From Desulfosoma caldarium (lineage in GTDB: Bacteria > Desulfobacterota > Syntrophobacteria > Syntrophobacterales > DSM-9756): DNA of 64,000 nt. Below are positions 18,383 through 26,295 of this stretch, in pieces; position 1 is the first letter of the stretch, and each line of letters opens with the position of its first letter. The stretch lies in NCBI RefSeq assembly GCF_003751385.1, contig NZ_RJVA01000012.1, positions 310,001 through 374,000 of the forward strand. Direction: 5' to 3'. Below the pieces are notes generated by a model. That model searched no databases. It worked only from the letters and a program-made list of their open reading frames with translations, and had not been told where the DNA came from. The position numbers and the translations under genes are program-made.

Positions 18383-19654
18383 ATGACGGGACGTTACGAG
18401 GCCATGTGGGAGCGGTTGAACTTGGACCTAGACGCCCACGCATCGCTATTGGAGGTCCTCGGAAAGTTTTATGGTGACATTTACATGAGTCAGCAGGGCC
18501 GGCTTCGAGGTATGGAGTACCTGGATTTCGTGCTTTCAGAGATTCATGGTCTGCGCATTCAGGAACTTCAGGAAGCTCGGGCTAACGGGCGCAAAGTCAT
18601 TGGCACCTTTTGCGTGTTTGTTCCCGAAGAAATCGTGTGGGCTGCCGATGCCATTCAGGTAGGGCTTTGCGCCGGGGCGGAAGCCGGCACCGAAGCGGCG
18701 GAAAAAATTCTTCCCCGCAACACCTGTGCCCTCATCAAGTCCTTTGTGGGTTTTAAACTGGCGCGATTGTGCCCTTTTATCGAATCCTGCGATATGGTGG
18801 TGGGAGAAACCACCTGTGACGGTAAGAAAAAGGCCTATGAGATCTTTTCTGACTATGCGCCGGTGTACGTCATGGAAATTCCCCAAATGAAATGTGCCGC
18901 CGACCGAGCCTTGTGGAAAGCGGAAGTCCTTCGGTTCAAGCAGGCCGTCGAGGATCTCACAGGTCGATCCATCACCGCAGAACGCTTGCGGGAAGCAGTT
19001 GTTCTTATCAACCAGCGCCGGCGGGCGCTGCAGCGCCTGAATCGCTTGCGAGCCGCCCATCCGGTGCCTATTTCCGGTCGCGATGTGCTTCTCATCAACC
19101 AAGTGAGTTTCTACGACGATCCGAAGCGTTTCACCCAAAAAATTGAGGAACTTTGTGACGAGTTGGAGGACAAGGTTCGTCGAGGCGAGGGGGTTGCCGA
19201 CGGGGCCGTGCGGCTCATGCTTTCGGGATGCCCCATGGCCATTCCCAACTGGAAGCTTCCCTATATCATCGAATCCTCAGGGGCTGTGGTGGTCGGTGAG
19301 GAATCCTGTATCGGGTCCCGTAACACGCGAGACCTGGTCGACGAAAGCGCCTCCAACTTGGATGAATTGCTGGACGCCATCGTGGATCGGTACATGAAGA
19401 TCGACTGCGCCTGTTTTACGCCCAATGCGGAGCGATTGGAGCACATTGTGGACATGGCACGGGAACTCAACGTCAAGGGCGTCATTCACTATGGGTTGTC
19501 GTTCTGTCAGCCGTATGCCATGGAAAGCTTCAAGGTGGAAAAGGCCCTTCAAGAAGCGGGTTTTCCCATGGTGGCCATCGAGACGGACTATAGCATGGAA
19601 GATGTGGAGCAGTTAAAAACGCGAGTGGAAGCGTTTGTGGAAATGGTTCGCTGA
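18383..19654 (+). CDS. Double-cubane-cluster protein (2-hydroxyacyl-CoA dehydratase D-component family)
   Basis: The 423-residue protein belongs to the HgdB/BcrB/BcrC-like family; its stand-alone form paired with one activator matches the double-cubane-cluster proteins that bind an [8Fe-9S] cluster and reduce small substrates such as acetylene. Cysteines cluster as in that group: 77 (GTFCVFVPEE), 96, 115 (NTCALIKS), 130 and 136, 145 (GETTCDGKKK), 283 (SGCPMA), 309 (EESCIGSRNT), 342/344 and 375. The start at 18383 has GGGAGGAGAG upstream; the open frame begins at 18263 but its extra 40 residues look spurious. The activator gene follows 83 bp on. The physiological substrate is unknown; a single-gene dehydratase or reductase subunit is the alternative. 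Confidence 0.85.
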   Translation: MTGRYEAMWERLNLDLDAHASLLEVLGKFYGDIYMSQQGRLRGMEYLDFVLSEIHGLRIQELQEARANGRKVIGTFCVFVPEEIVWAADAIQVGLCAGAEAGTEAAEKILPRNTCALIKSFVGFKLARLCPFIESCDMVVGETTCDGKKKAYEIFSDYAPVYVMEIPQMKCAADRALWKAEVLRFKQAVEDLTGRSITAERLREAVVLINQRRRALQRLNRLRAAHPVPISGRDVLLINQVSFYDDPKRFTQKIEELCDELEDKVRRGEGVADGAVRLMLSGCPMAIPNWKLPYIIESSGAVVVGEESCIGSRNTRDLVDESASNLDELLDAIVDRYMKIDCACFTPNAERLEHIVDMARELNVKGVIHYGLSFCQPYAMESFKVEKALQEAGFPMVAIETDYSMEDVEQLKTRVEAFVEMVR

Positions 19655-19737
19655 GGGTGCATTGTTAAAATGAAGCCCATGGGACGGCAGAAACCATGAT
19701 GACGCCGTGCTGAGGCGGCGGGAGGTTGGCTTTTGGC

Positions 19738-20496
19738 ATGGCGATAATTGGCCTTGATGTGGGGAGCCGATCCATTGAGCGGGTGGTTCTGGAGGAATCC
19801 TCTGGAAAATGGACGTGGGAGAAAGCCCCCACCACCTTTGATCCTTTGGCGCAGTGTCGAAGGCTTTTGGCCCATGTGGATGGATGCTCCGTGGTGGTCA
19901 CCGGATACGGACGCCGACTGGTGGCGGAACAGTTTCCACACCTTTGCGCGCGCACCGTGACCGAAATTCAGGCTTACGCTCGAGGCGTCCACCACCTGTA
20001 TCCGCAGGCTCGAACCGTCTTGGATATCGGAGGTCAAGACACCAAGGTCATTGCCTTGTCCGCCCACGGTTCTGTCGCCAAATTTGAAATGAACGATCGA
20101 TGTGCTGCCGGAACCGGAAAGTTCTTGGAGTTTATGGCCTCATCCCTTCAGGTTCCCTTGGAAGCCTTTGGACACTTTGCCTTGCAGGCGGACAAACAAG
20201 TCGAGATCAACAGCATGTGTACCGTTTTTGCCGAATCCGAAGCCACCTCCTTGATGGCTCGCGGAGAAAGACCTCAGAATATCGCCATGGCGCTGCATCG
20301 AGCCGTCGTGCGCCGCACTTTGGCCATGCTGCGTCGCGTGGGCGGGGCGTCGCCTTTGGTTTTTGCCGGCGGCGTGGCGCACAATCCCTGCGTGTGCCGG
20401 CTTTTGAGCGAATCTCTGGGCGAGGCCATGATCGTTGCCGAGAATCCCGACGTGATCGGCGCCTTGGGCGCCGCCTTGATCGGAGCGTCAGGGTGA
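19738..20496 (+). CDS. ATP-dependent activator of the double-cubane protein (BcrA/BadF/HgdC family)
   Basis: A 252-residue ASKHA-fold ATPase that uses ATP hydrolysis to inject a low-potential electron into its partner. Family features: phosphate-1 motif GLDVGSRSIERVV (5-17), phosphate-2 motif VLDIGGQDTKVI (94-105), adenosine motif VFAGGVAHN, and the two cysteines that hold a [4Fe-4S] cluster at the dimer interface, C122 in NDRCAAGTG and C161 in NSMCTVFAESE. The ATG at 19738 lies 12 bases after GGAGG; a TTG at 19726 is too close to that site. It pairs with the preceding gene in one transcript. Confidence 0.9.
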   Translation: MAIIGLDVGSRSIERVVLEESSGKWTWEKAPTTFDPLAQCRRLLAHVDGCSVVVTGYGRRLVAEQFPHLCARTVTEIQAYARGVHHLYPQARTVLDIGGQDTKVIALSAHGSVAKFEMNDRCAAGTGKFLEFMASSLQVPLEAFGHFALQADKQVEINSMCTVFAESEATSLMARGERPQNIAMALHRAVVRRTLAMLRRVGGASPLVFAGGVAHNPCVCRLLSESLGEAMIVAENPDVIGALGAALIGASG

Positions 20497-20967
20497 TGTG
20501 CGTTTCAGCCCAGCAAAGTCCATCTCCGGCTCATGGTGATGGCGGAAGTCTGTGATGACCGGCCTCGAGGGGGCCGGTCGATGTGGGAGCAATGCAGACA
20601 GGACAAAAAACCTGCGGGGAGGTTTATGACCTGCCCCTTCGAGCGTGCTTGAGCAGGTTTTGTCTTGAATCGTAGGTGCCTCGCTTGCTGATTTTGGGGG
20701 CCAAAGAGCGGGGAATGGTTTTTGCCGCTTCAAAAAAGATCAAGGACGGAGCCGCACTTTCACTGCCTTTGCCATCGGATGTCCGGTATCCCCACGCGTT
20801 GGCTGACAGCTGACCTATAAGCAAGGCTTCCGAACATCGGAACTTCCTATTTGCACTCAAAGAGCAACACGTCTACACCTTGTGCGACACCAAAATTTCC
20901 TTAAGGAATGCCAAGAGAGCCGCGCAGGGCGGCACGGTGAGTCACGGCACACAAGGAGGAGGCCTCA
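20497..20967. other. Intergenic region between activator and HdrD-like gene
   Basis: 471 bp with no convincing gene. A perfect 8-bp stem (GACCGGCC at 20557-20564 with its complement at 20572-20579) follows the activator gene but lacks a T-run. A minus-strand frame of 78 codons (20624-20860) is unrecognised, lacks context and was not called. A TATAAG box near 20814 has no good -35 partner. Confidence 0.5.
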
Positions 20968-22293
20968 ATGGAAGCCCTCACACCGCGTAAGCTTCAAGAC
21001 GATGTTCGCCAGTATCTCAACCAGTTTGATCTCAATCTTTGCCTCACCTGCGGCACCTGTTCCAACGGTTGCCCTATTACGGGGACGCCGGGCATGGAAG
21101 GCTGGGATACGCGTAAGGTGATCCGCATGTTGGCTTTGGGGCTTTTGGACGAGGTGGTGCAGTCCAAGTTCCCATGGGTGTGCACAGGATGTGGCCGCTG
21201 TGCCCATGCGTGCCCCATGGGCATCGACATTGTGGCGATTCTTGGTCACATGAAGCATCTGCGGCCTCGGGACCAAGTTCCAGGCATTCTGCACAAGGGC
21301 GTTGAAAATGTGTTGGCAACGGGTAACAACATGGCCATTCCCCAGGAAGATTATCTTTTTCTGATGGCCGATTTGGGTGCCGAACTGGCCGCCGATGAGT
21401 GTCCCGGTTTTTACGTGCCGGTGGATAAGCCGGGTGCTGACATCCTCTTTTTTCCCAACAGTAAGGAAGTTTTCTCTGACAATGAAGACATGAAGTGGTG
21501 GTGGAAGATCTTTTATGCTGCCAAGGAAAACTGGACCATTCCACTGGAGAATTGGGAGGCGGTGGACTGGGGCTTGTTTACGGGAAATTATGAAGCCACC
21601 AAGATCTTGGCCAAACGCAAGATTGAGCACATGAAACGCCTTGGTGTTAAGCGCATGATTATGCCCGATTGCGGCGGAGGATCCTACGGCTGCCGAAAGG
21701 GGATGAAGGTCTGTTCAATGGAAGACCCCACCAACCGCGTCGACTATATTTATCTGTATGATTATTTGAAAGAAATTATAGAGACGGGTCGAATTCGCCT
21801 GGATAAGAGCCGCAAGGCAGGCAAGGTCTTCACCTGGCACGATTCCTGTAAACACGGCCGCGAGTTGGAACGCAACTTTGGTAAAGGTTACTACGAAGAA
21901 CCCCGCTGGATCATTCAGCAGTGTGTGGACCAGTTCGTCGACATGGAACCCAACCGGAGCTGCAACTATTGTTGTGGTGCCGGCGGCGGTAATTGGCCCG
22001 CGCCCTTTGAGGAAGAATCGGCCTTTCACGGGCGCTACAAGGTGCGCCAGATTAAAAACAGCGGCGCCGATGTCGTGGTCGTGGGCTGCTCCAACTGCCG
22101 TGATCAGATGATGAGACGGTTGCCCAAATATTATCCGGAAGACGCGAAGTACGAGGTGAAATACATTTGGCAACTGGTGGCGGAAGCTCTTGTATTAGAA
22201 CCGTGGAGCGATGAAGAGGTGGCTCGGGCCGAAGAGGAAGCGCGGGCACAGTGGGAGCGGCTTGGCGTGGACATGGAGGGGGATCTGGAGTAG
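20968..22293 (+). CDS. HdrD/DsrK-like iron-sulfur protein (heterodisulfide reductase-related)
   Basis: A 441-residue soluble electron carrier or oxidoreductase. Residues 25-35 and 72-82 form two ferredoxin-type [4Fe-4S] sites (CLTCGTCSNGC and CTGCGRCAHAC). The C-terminal half has one canonical CCG domain (HDSC about 40 residues before NYCCGAGGG, then about 37 residues to GCSNC), the type that binds the noncubane cluster of HdrB/HdrD. The first CCG repeat is degenerate: the CC pair is replaced by VDWG. This pattern resembles DsrK, TmcB and HmcF. A strong AAGGAGGAGG site precedes the ATG. No membrane partner is adjacent. It may feed electrons to the double-cubane pair upstream (inference). Confidence 0.82.
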   Translation: MEALTPRKLQDDVRQYLNQFDLNLCLTCGTCSNGCPITGTPGMEGWDTRKVIRMLALGLLDEVVQSKFPWVCTGCGRCAHACPMGIDIVAILGHMKHLRPRDQVPGILHKGVENVLATGNNMAIPQEDYLFLMADLGAELAADECPGFYVPVDKPGADILFFPNSKEVFSDNEDMKWWWKIFYAAKENWTIPLENWEAVDWGLFTGNYEATKILAKRKIEHMKRLGVKRMIMPDCGGGSYGCRKGMKVCSMEDPTNRVDYIYLYDYLKEIIETGRIRLDKSRKAGKVFTWHDSCKHGRELERNFGKGYYEEPRWIIQQCVDQFVDMEPNRSCNYCCGAGGGNWPAPFEEESAFHGRYKVRQIKNSGADVVVVGCSNCRDQMMRRLPKYYPEDAKYEVKYIWQLVAEALVLEPWSDEEVARAEEEARAQWERLGVDMEGDLE

Positions 22294-22431
22294 GAGTCTG
22301 TTTCGACTGGGAGCGCCGACGGCTTTCGTGCTTTTTGCCGTCATCAAAACAAGATGCGGGATGGCCCCTCTCCTATCTCTCCGCTGAAGAGGGCCGTCCA
22401 CACATTTTCTTTTTTATGATGGAGGAAGGCC

Positions 22432-23268
22432 ATGCGGGTGCGGCGAGGCTATCTCCTCATTTCAGTGTTCTTGTGGGTTCTGGCGACTGCTTCGGGAGCC
22501 TGTGCGGACAGTTTTGAAGCTTTCAGAGGGCTTGAAGGAACTCTCAAGATCTCTGGGGGTACGGCCCACATTCCGGTCATGCAAACCTTGGCCCAGGAGG
22601 TGATGAGGCGCTATCCCGCTATTCGCATCACCATTGCCGGAGGTGGATCGGGCGTGGGGATCAAACAAGTGGGGGAAGGCCTTGTGGACATCGGCAACTC
22701 GGGACGCAAGCCCACGGACGAGGAAATCGCCGCGTATGGTTTGAAGCTGTATCGTTGGGCCATGGATGGGGTCGCGGCCGTCGTGCACCCTCAAAATCCC
22801 GTGCGCGCTCTAACCGTGCAGCAAGTGAAGGACATCTTTTCCGGTAAAATCATGAACTGGAAAGACGTGGGAGGGCCGGATAGAGCCATCCACGTGTTCA
22901 CGCGGGATGAGGCCAGTGGAACCCGTGAAGTGTTTTGGAAAAAAGCTCTTGATAAGGGGGCGATTCGAAAGGATGCGGATGTGGTCCCGTCTAACGGGGC
23001 CATGAAAACGGCGGTGGCCACGGACCCTGCCGCCATAGGATATATGTCGGTGGGATACGTGGACGAGTCGGTCCGAGCAGTGATTTTGGACGGCGTGGAA
23101 GCCAACGTCGATAACGTGCAATCCGGGCGTTACCCCGTGGCCCGCGGGCTCTACAGCAACACCAAAGGGGATCCGTCGCCTCTGGCCAAAGCCTTTCTCG
23201 GCCTTTTGTATGCCCCTGAAGGTCAGGCGGTCATTGCGGACAAGGGATACATCCCCGTCACCCAATGA
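22432..23268 (+). CDS. pstS: Phosphate ABC transporter substrate-binding protein
   Basis: Periplasmic phosphate receptor. The 278 residues start with a Sec signal peptide (hydrophobic 7-20, ending near GACADS). Binding-loop features of PstS are visible: ISGGTAHIPVMQTLA, GGGSGVGIKQVGEG, and RDEASGTREVFW. The ribosome site ATGGAGGAAG is strong. It is the first gene of a pst operon and its stop overlaps the pstC start (ATGA). No upstream Pho box was recognised in the 138-bp gap before it. Confidence 0.9.
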   Translation: MRVRRGYLLISVFLWVLATASGACADSFEAFRGLEGTLKISGGTAHIPVMQTLAQEVMRRYPAIRITIAGGGSGVGIKQVGEGLVDIGNSGRKPTDEEIAAYGLKLYRWAMDGVAAVVHPQNPVRALTVQQVKDIFSGKIMNWKDVGGPDRAIHVFTRDEASGTREVFWKKALDKGAIRKDADVVPSNGAMKTAVATDPAAIGYMSVGYVDESVRAVILDGVEANVDNVQSGRYPVARGLYSNTKGDPSPLAKAFLGLLYAPEGQAVIADKGYIPVTQ

Positions 23269-24125
23269 CGCGTCGTGAACGATGGATTCGAAAAGTCCTG
23301 GCGGCGGCCACTTTCGTTGCCGCCGCCATTCCTTTGGCCATTTTGATTTTCATGGCCCTATTGGCCCGCCCCCTTTTCACCACTTTGCCCCTGCTAGACC
23401 TTCTTACCGGAAGCTGGGACCCTATTCGTGGCCACTTCGGTATTCTTCCCATGATGACAGCAAGTCTCACATTGGCGTTCACAAGCCTTGCGGTGGCCTT
23501 TCCGGTGAGTCTCGGCTGTGCGGGATTGATTTATGGCCTGGCTCCTTGGACGGTGGCGGTGCCGCTCAGGCGCCTGGTGCAGATCATGACCGGGTTTCCC
23601 ACGGTCATCTATGGTTTTGTGGGGGTCTTTGTGTTAGTTCCGGCGGTCCGCCATGTTTTTGAGGCGGGTTCCGGACGGTGCCTTTTGAGCGCGCTCATCC
23701 CTCTTTCCTTGATGATCACTCCCACCATGACCCTTTTCTTTTGCGATGCTTTTGCGGCCGTACCTCGCGAGACCCTTTTGGCGGCAGCAGCCTCAGGGGC
23801 CGATGCCGTCCAACGCTTCGTCTGGGTGGTTATTCCCTCCGCTGGAAAGGGGCTTGTCGCAGGAACCGTTATTGCCTTTGGCCGTGCCCTGGGCGATACG
23901 CTCATTGCGCTCATGCTCGCCGGTAATGCTGCACAAATACCTTCCTCCCTTCTGGACTCCGCGAGAACCTTGACCGCGCACATCGCTCTGGTCATTGCTG
24001 CAGATTTTCGAAGCCTCGAATTCGCCTTCATCTTTTTGTGCGGGATGGTGCTCTATGCTTTAACCGCGTGCGCTGCCCTGTACGCATGGAAAATACGAAC
24101 CGGCATAGGAAAGGATGCGGCGTGA
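23265..24125 (+). CDS. pstC: Phosphate ABC transporter permease PstC
   Basis: Inner-membrane permease subunit; 286 residues with six predicted hydrophobic helices. The signature GFPTVIYGFVGVFVLVPAV and the coupling-loop stretch ETLLAAAASGADAVQRF with GRALGDTLIALMLAGN are typical for PstC. It starts with ATG overlapping the pstS stop and ends overlapping the pstA start (GTGA), so all three are translationally coupled. Confidence 0.9.
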   Translation: MTRRERWIRKVLAAATFVAAAIPLAILIFMALLARPLFTTLPLLDLLTGSWDPIRGHFGILPMMTASLTLAFTSLAVAFPVSLGCAGLIYGLAPWTVAVPLRRLVQIMTGFPTVIYGFVGVFVLVPAVRHVFEAGSGRCLLSALIPLSLMITPTMTLFFCDAFAAVPRETLLAAAASGADAVQRFVWVVIPSAGKGLVAGTVIAFGRALGDTLIALMLAGNAAQIPSSLLDSARTLTAHIALVIAADFRSLEFAFIFLCGMVLYALTACAALYAWKIRTGIGKDAA

Positions 24126-25003
24126 AAGTTGTGTGGATGAGGGCGGTTTCTTGGGGATGCTGGATCAGCGGCGTCTGGCTCGTTGTGGGAGCGGGTGTGG
24201 TGGTCGGTTTTGTGACCTGGCGAGGAGCATCCCATATCGGCCCGGCGCTCCTTTTTGGCAACGTTTCGCCCTGGGATGCTCTGTTTCGCGCGGTGCCCGT
24301 GTTCGACGGCTTATGGCCGGCAACTGTGGGAACCTTGGCCCTGGTGGTGGGAGCCGTCACGCTGGCAGCCCCACTGGGGCTGGCTACAGGAATTTACTTG
24401 GCCGAGTTTGCCCGAGGCCGGTTAAAGGAAATGCTCACCGTGTTTTTCGACGTCCTTGCCGGTGTGCCTTCTGTCGTTGTGGGGCTTTTTGGCTTTAGCG
24501 TCTCCCTCATTGGACACAAAATGGTCTCGCCCCGCTTTGGGCCATGCCTTGTTGTGGCCGCTTTTTCTCTTATGATTCTGGTCCTTCCCTATGTGATTCG
24601 AGCTACCCAGACGGCCCTGGAAAGCGTGCCGGTCCAGGTGCGAATCATCGCGCTGAGTCTTGGTGCCGATCGGGTTCAAAACCTAACCTGGGTTCTCATC
24701 CCCTATAGCCTTCGGGGCATAGCCAGCGGACTCCTTTTGGCCATAGGGCGGTGCGCCGAGGACACGGCCGTCATTCTGCTCACGGGAGCGGTGGTGTCGG
24801 CCGGTGTTCCTCGATCGTTGCTAGATCCCTTTGAGGCGCTGCCGTTTTTCATCTACTATGTTTCGACACAGTATGCGTCGACGGAAGAGTTGGAAAGGGG
24901 ATTTGGCGCAGCTTTGATCCTTTTGGCCACAAGCCTGTCGTTGTTTGCCATGGCTTATGCCATTCGCCGGGCCGTGGGATACCGAGCCCTTTATCGGGCA
25001 TGA
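24122..25003 (+). CDS. pstA: Phosphate ABC transporter permease PstA
   Basis: Second permease subunit; 293 residues when started at the GTG at 24122, which overlaps the pstC stop and has GGAAAGGA 6 bases upstream. The longer open frame from 24038 lies inside pstC. Recognisable segments: PLGLATGIYLAEFA, DVLAGVPSVVVGLFGF and the coupling loop AALSLGADR-like ALSLGADRVQNLTWV with AIGRCAEDTAVILLTG. Six hydrophobic helices. Confidence 0.9.
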   Translation: MKVVWMRAVSWGCWISGVWLVVGAGVVVGFVTWRGASHIGPALLFGNVSPWDALFRAVPVFDGLWPATVGTLALVVGAVTLAAPLGLATGIYLAEFARGRLKEMLTVFFDVLAGVPSVVVGLFGFSVSLIGHKMVSPRFGPCLVVAAFSLMILVLPYVIRATQTALESVPVQVRIIALSLGADRVQNLTWVLIPYSLRGIASGLLLAIGRCAEDTAVILLTGAVVSAGVPRSLLDPFEALPFFIYYVSTQYASTEELERGFGAALILLATSLSLFAMAYAIRRAVGYRALYRA

Positions 25004-25009
25004 TCTGCG

Positions 25010-25762
25010 ATGAATGTTCTTGCGAAGATTCGAGTAGAGCACTTGAGCTTTAGCTACGGTAGTCGAAGGGTGCTGCATGACGTGAATGCCGTTTTTATGG
25101 AGGGTACGGTGACGGCTGTCATCGGGCCTTCGGGGCGAGGCAAAAGCTCATTTTTGTTGGCCATCAACCGATTGTGGGAAGAAATTCCAGAAGCTCGAGT
25201 GCAAGGCCATGTGTGGATTCGCTTGGACGATCGGGAACAACTGGTTTCCGATCCGTCTTTTCCCGTCACGGAACTTCGACGGCGCGTTGCCCTGGTGTTT
25301 CAGACGCCCAATCCCCTTCCCATGAGCATCTACAAGAACGTGGCTTTTCCATTAAACGTCATGGGCATTCAGAATAGAGACGTCGTCTCGGAAGCGGTCC
25401 AAAAGGCCCTTTGCCGAGCGTATCTGTGGAACGAAGTGAAACATCGTCTGCATGAGGACGCTCGTTGCCTGTCTGGAGGCCAGCAGCAGCGGCTGTGCAT
25501 CGCGCGAGCTCTTGCGGCGGAACCGGATGTGCTGCTTTTGGATGAGCCCACATCGTCCTTGGACGTACGCGCGGCGAGGGTCATTGAAGAGCTTTTAACG
25601 AGCCTTAAAGATCAATGCACCTTGGTGGTCGTCTCCCACGAACTGGATCAGGTTCGGCGCGTGGCCGATCAGGTTTATGAAGTGGTGGATGGAACTTTGC
25701 AGCAGATCGTGCCGTCGAGCGCTTTGCCAGGCGACGATCAAAGGCTCTCAGGGAGTTTTTGA
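25010..25762 (+). CDS. pstB: Phosphate ABC transporter ATPase PstB
   Basis: ATPase of the phosphate importer, 250 residues. Walker A is GPSGRGKSS (39-47), where PstB normally has GPSGCGKST; both catalytic lysine and the first serine are present. Q-loop FQTPNPLPMSIYKNVAFPL is characteristic of PstB, signature LSGGQQQRL, Walker B VLLLDEPTSSLD, switch histidine VVVSHE. It closes the operon 6 bp after pstA. No phoU or phoB follows. Confidence 0.9.
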   Translation: MNVLAKIRVEHLSFSYGSRRVLHDVNAVFMEGTVTAVIGPSGRGKSSFLLAINRLWEEIPEARVQGHVWIRLDDREQLVSDPSFPVTELRRRVALVFQTPNPLPMSIYKNVAFPLNVMGIQNRDVVSEAVQKALCRAYLWNEVKHRLHEDARCLSGGQQQRLCIARALAAEPDVLLLDEPTSSLDVRAARVIEELLTSLKDQCTLVVVSHELDQVRRVADQVYEVVDGTLQQIVPSSALPGDDQRLSGSF

Positions 25763-26295
25763 TCCTTTCCGGCAAGGAGAAGGGCAAAAGGGCAGAAGCC
25801 ATTGGATAGAAGAACGTGTCTGTGATGGCTTTGAGCACACGGTCGAGAATATCAAGCGCGATGGTCGGGAAAAGGGCATGTCGACCATGCTGGATAAAAT
25901 ACTCTCGGATAAGAAAGCCGGCGGATGCCGGTGTGTCCACGGCCGACCCAACGGGCGATGATGTCGTGCCGACGTCCGCCCGGTCGTCGACGAGGCCATC
26001 GTTCCCGCCCCCTCGCGTCACGAATGAGAGCTTCTTAAAACAACGCCACAACATGTTCGTCTTGACCCCTACGGGCGTCTTTGCTAGAAGTACAGCCTCT
26101 ATCCCGATAGTTGGAGTCCTTCGCTAACGGGTAAGTGGCATCCACGCAGTGCCCATAAGAATATGGGCTCTTCCGTTTCCCCGTTTTCCTTTTCTGGAGA
26201 AAATAATTCGGCCACGAAGGCCTCTTGGCGCGATCGGTCGCCTCATTTGATGCGGGTGACAGGAAAGGGATATCTGCGTCGTTGAGGAGGAAGAC
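25763..26295. other. Intergenic region/leader before the TonB-receptor locus
   Basis: 533 bp without a credible gene on either strand. A perfect hairpin (26151-26157 with 26162-26168, 4-base loop AGAA) lies 127 bp before the receptor start and is followed by pyrimidine-rich sequence, so it could be a terminator or part of an RNA leader. No cobalamin, Moco or other riboswitch signature could be recognised by eye, nor a Fur box. Confidence 0.5.
26151..26183 (+). terminator. Hairpin with pyrimidine-rich tail in the receptor leader
   Basis: GCCCATA-AGAA-TATGGGC is a perfect 7-bp stem, followed by TCTTCCGTTTCC. It is 390 bp after pstB and could end that transcript or act in the 5' leader of the uptake operon. 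The tail is less T-rich than a classical terminator. Confidence 0.35.

Noticed and set aside
20624-20860. 78-codon minus-strand frame in the gap between activator and HdrD-like gene.
   Set aside because: No clear ribosome site, no family similarity, and opposite to its neighbours.
25763-26295. Possible cobalamin riboswitch before the TonB receptor.
   Set aside because: The conserved B12-box and core sequences could not be found by eye on the plus strand.
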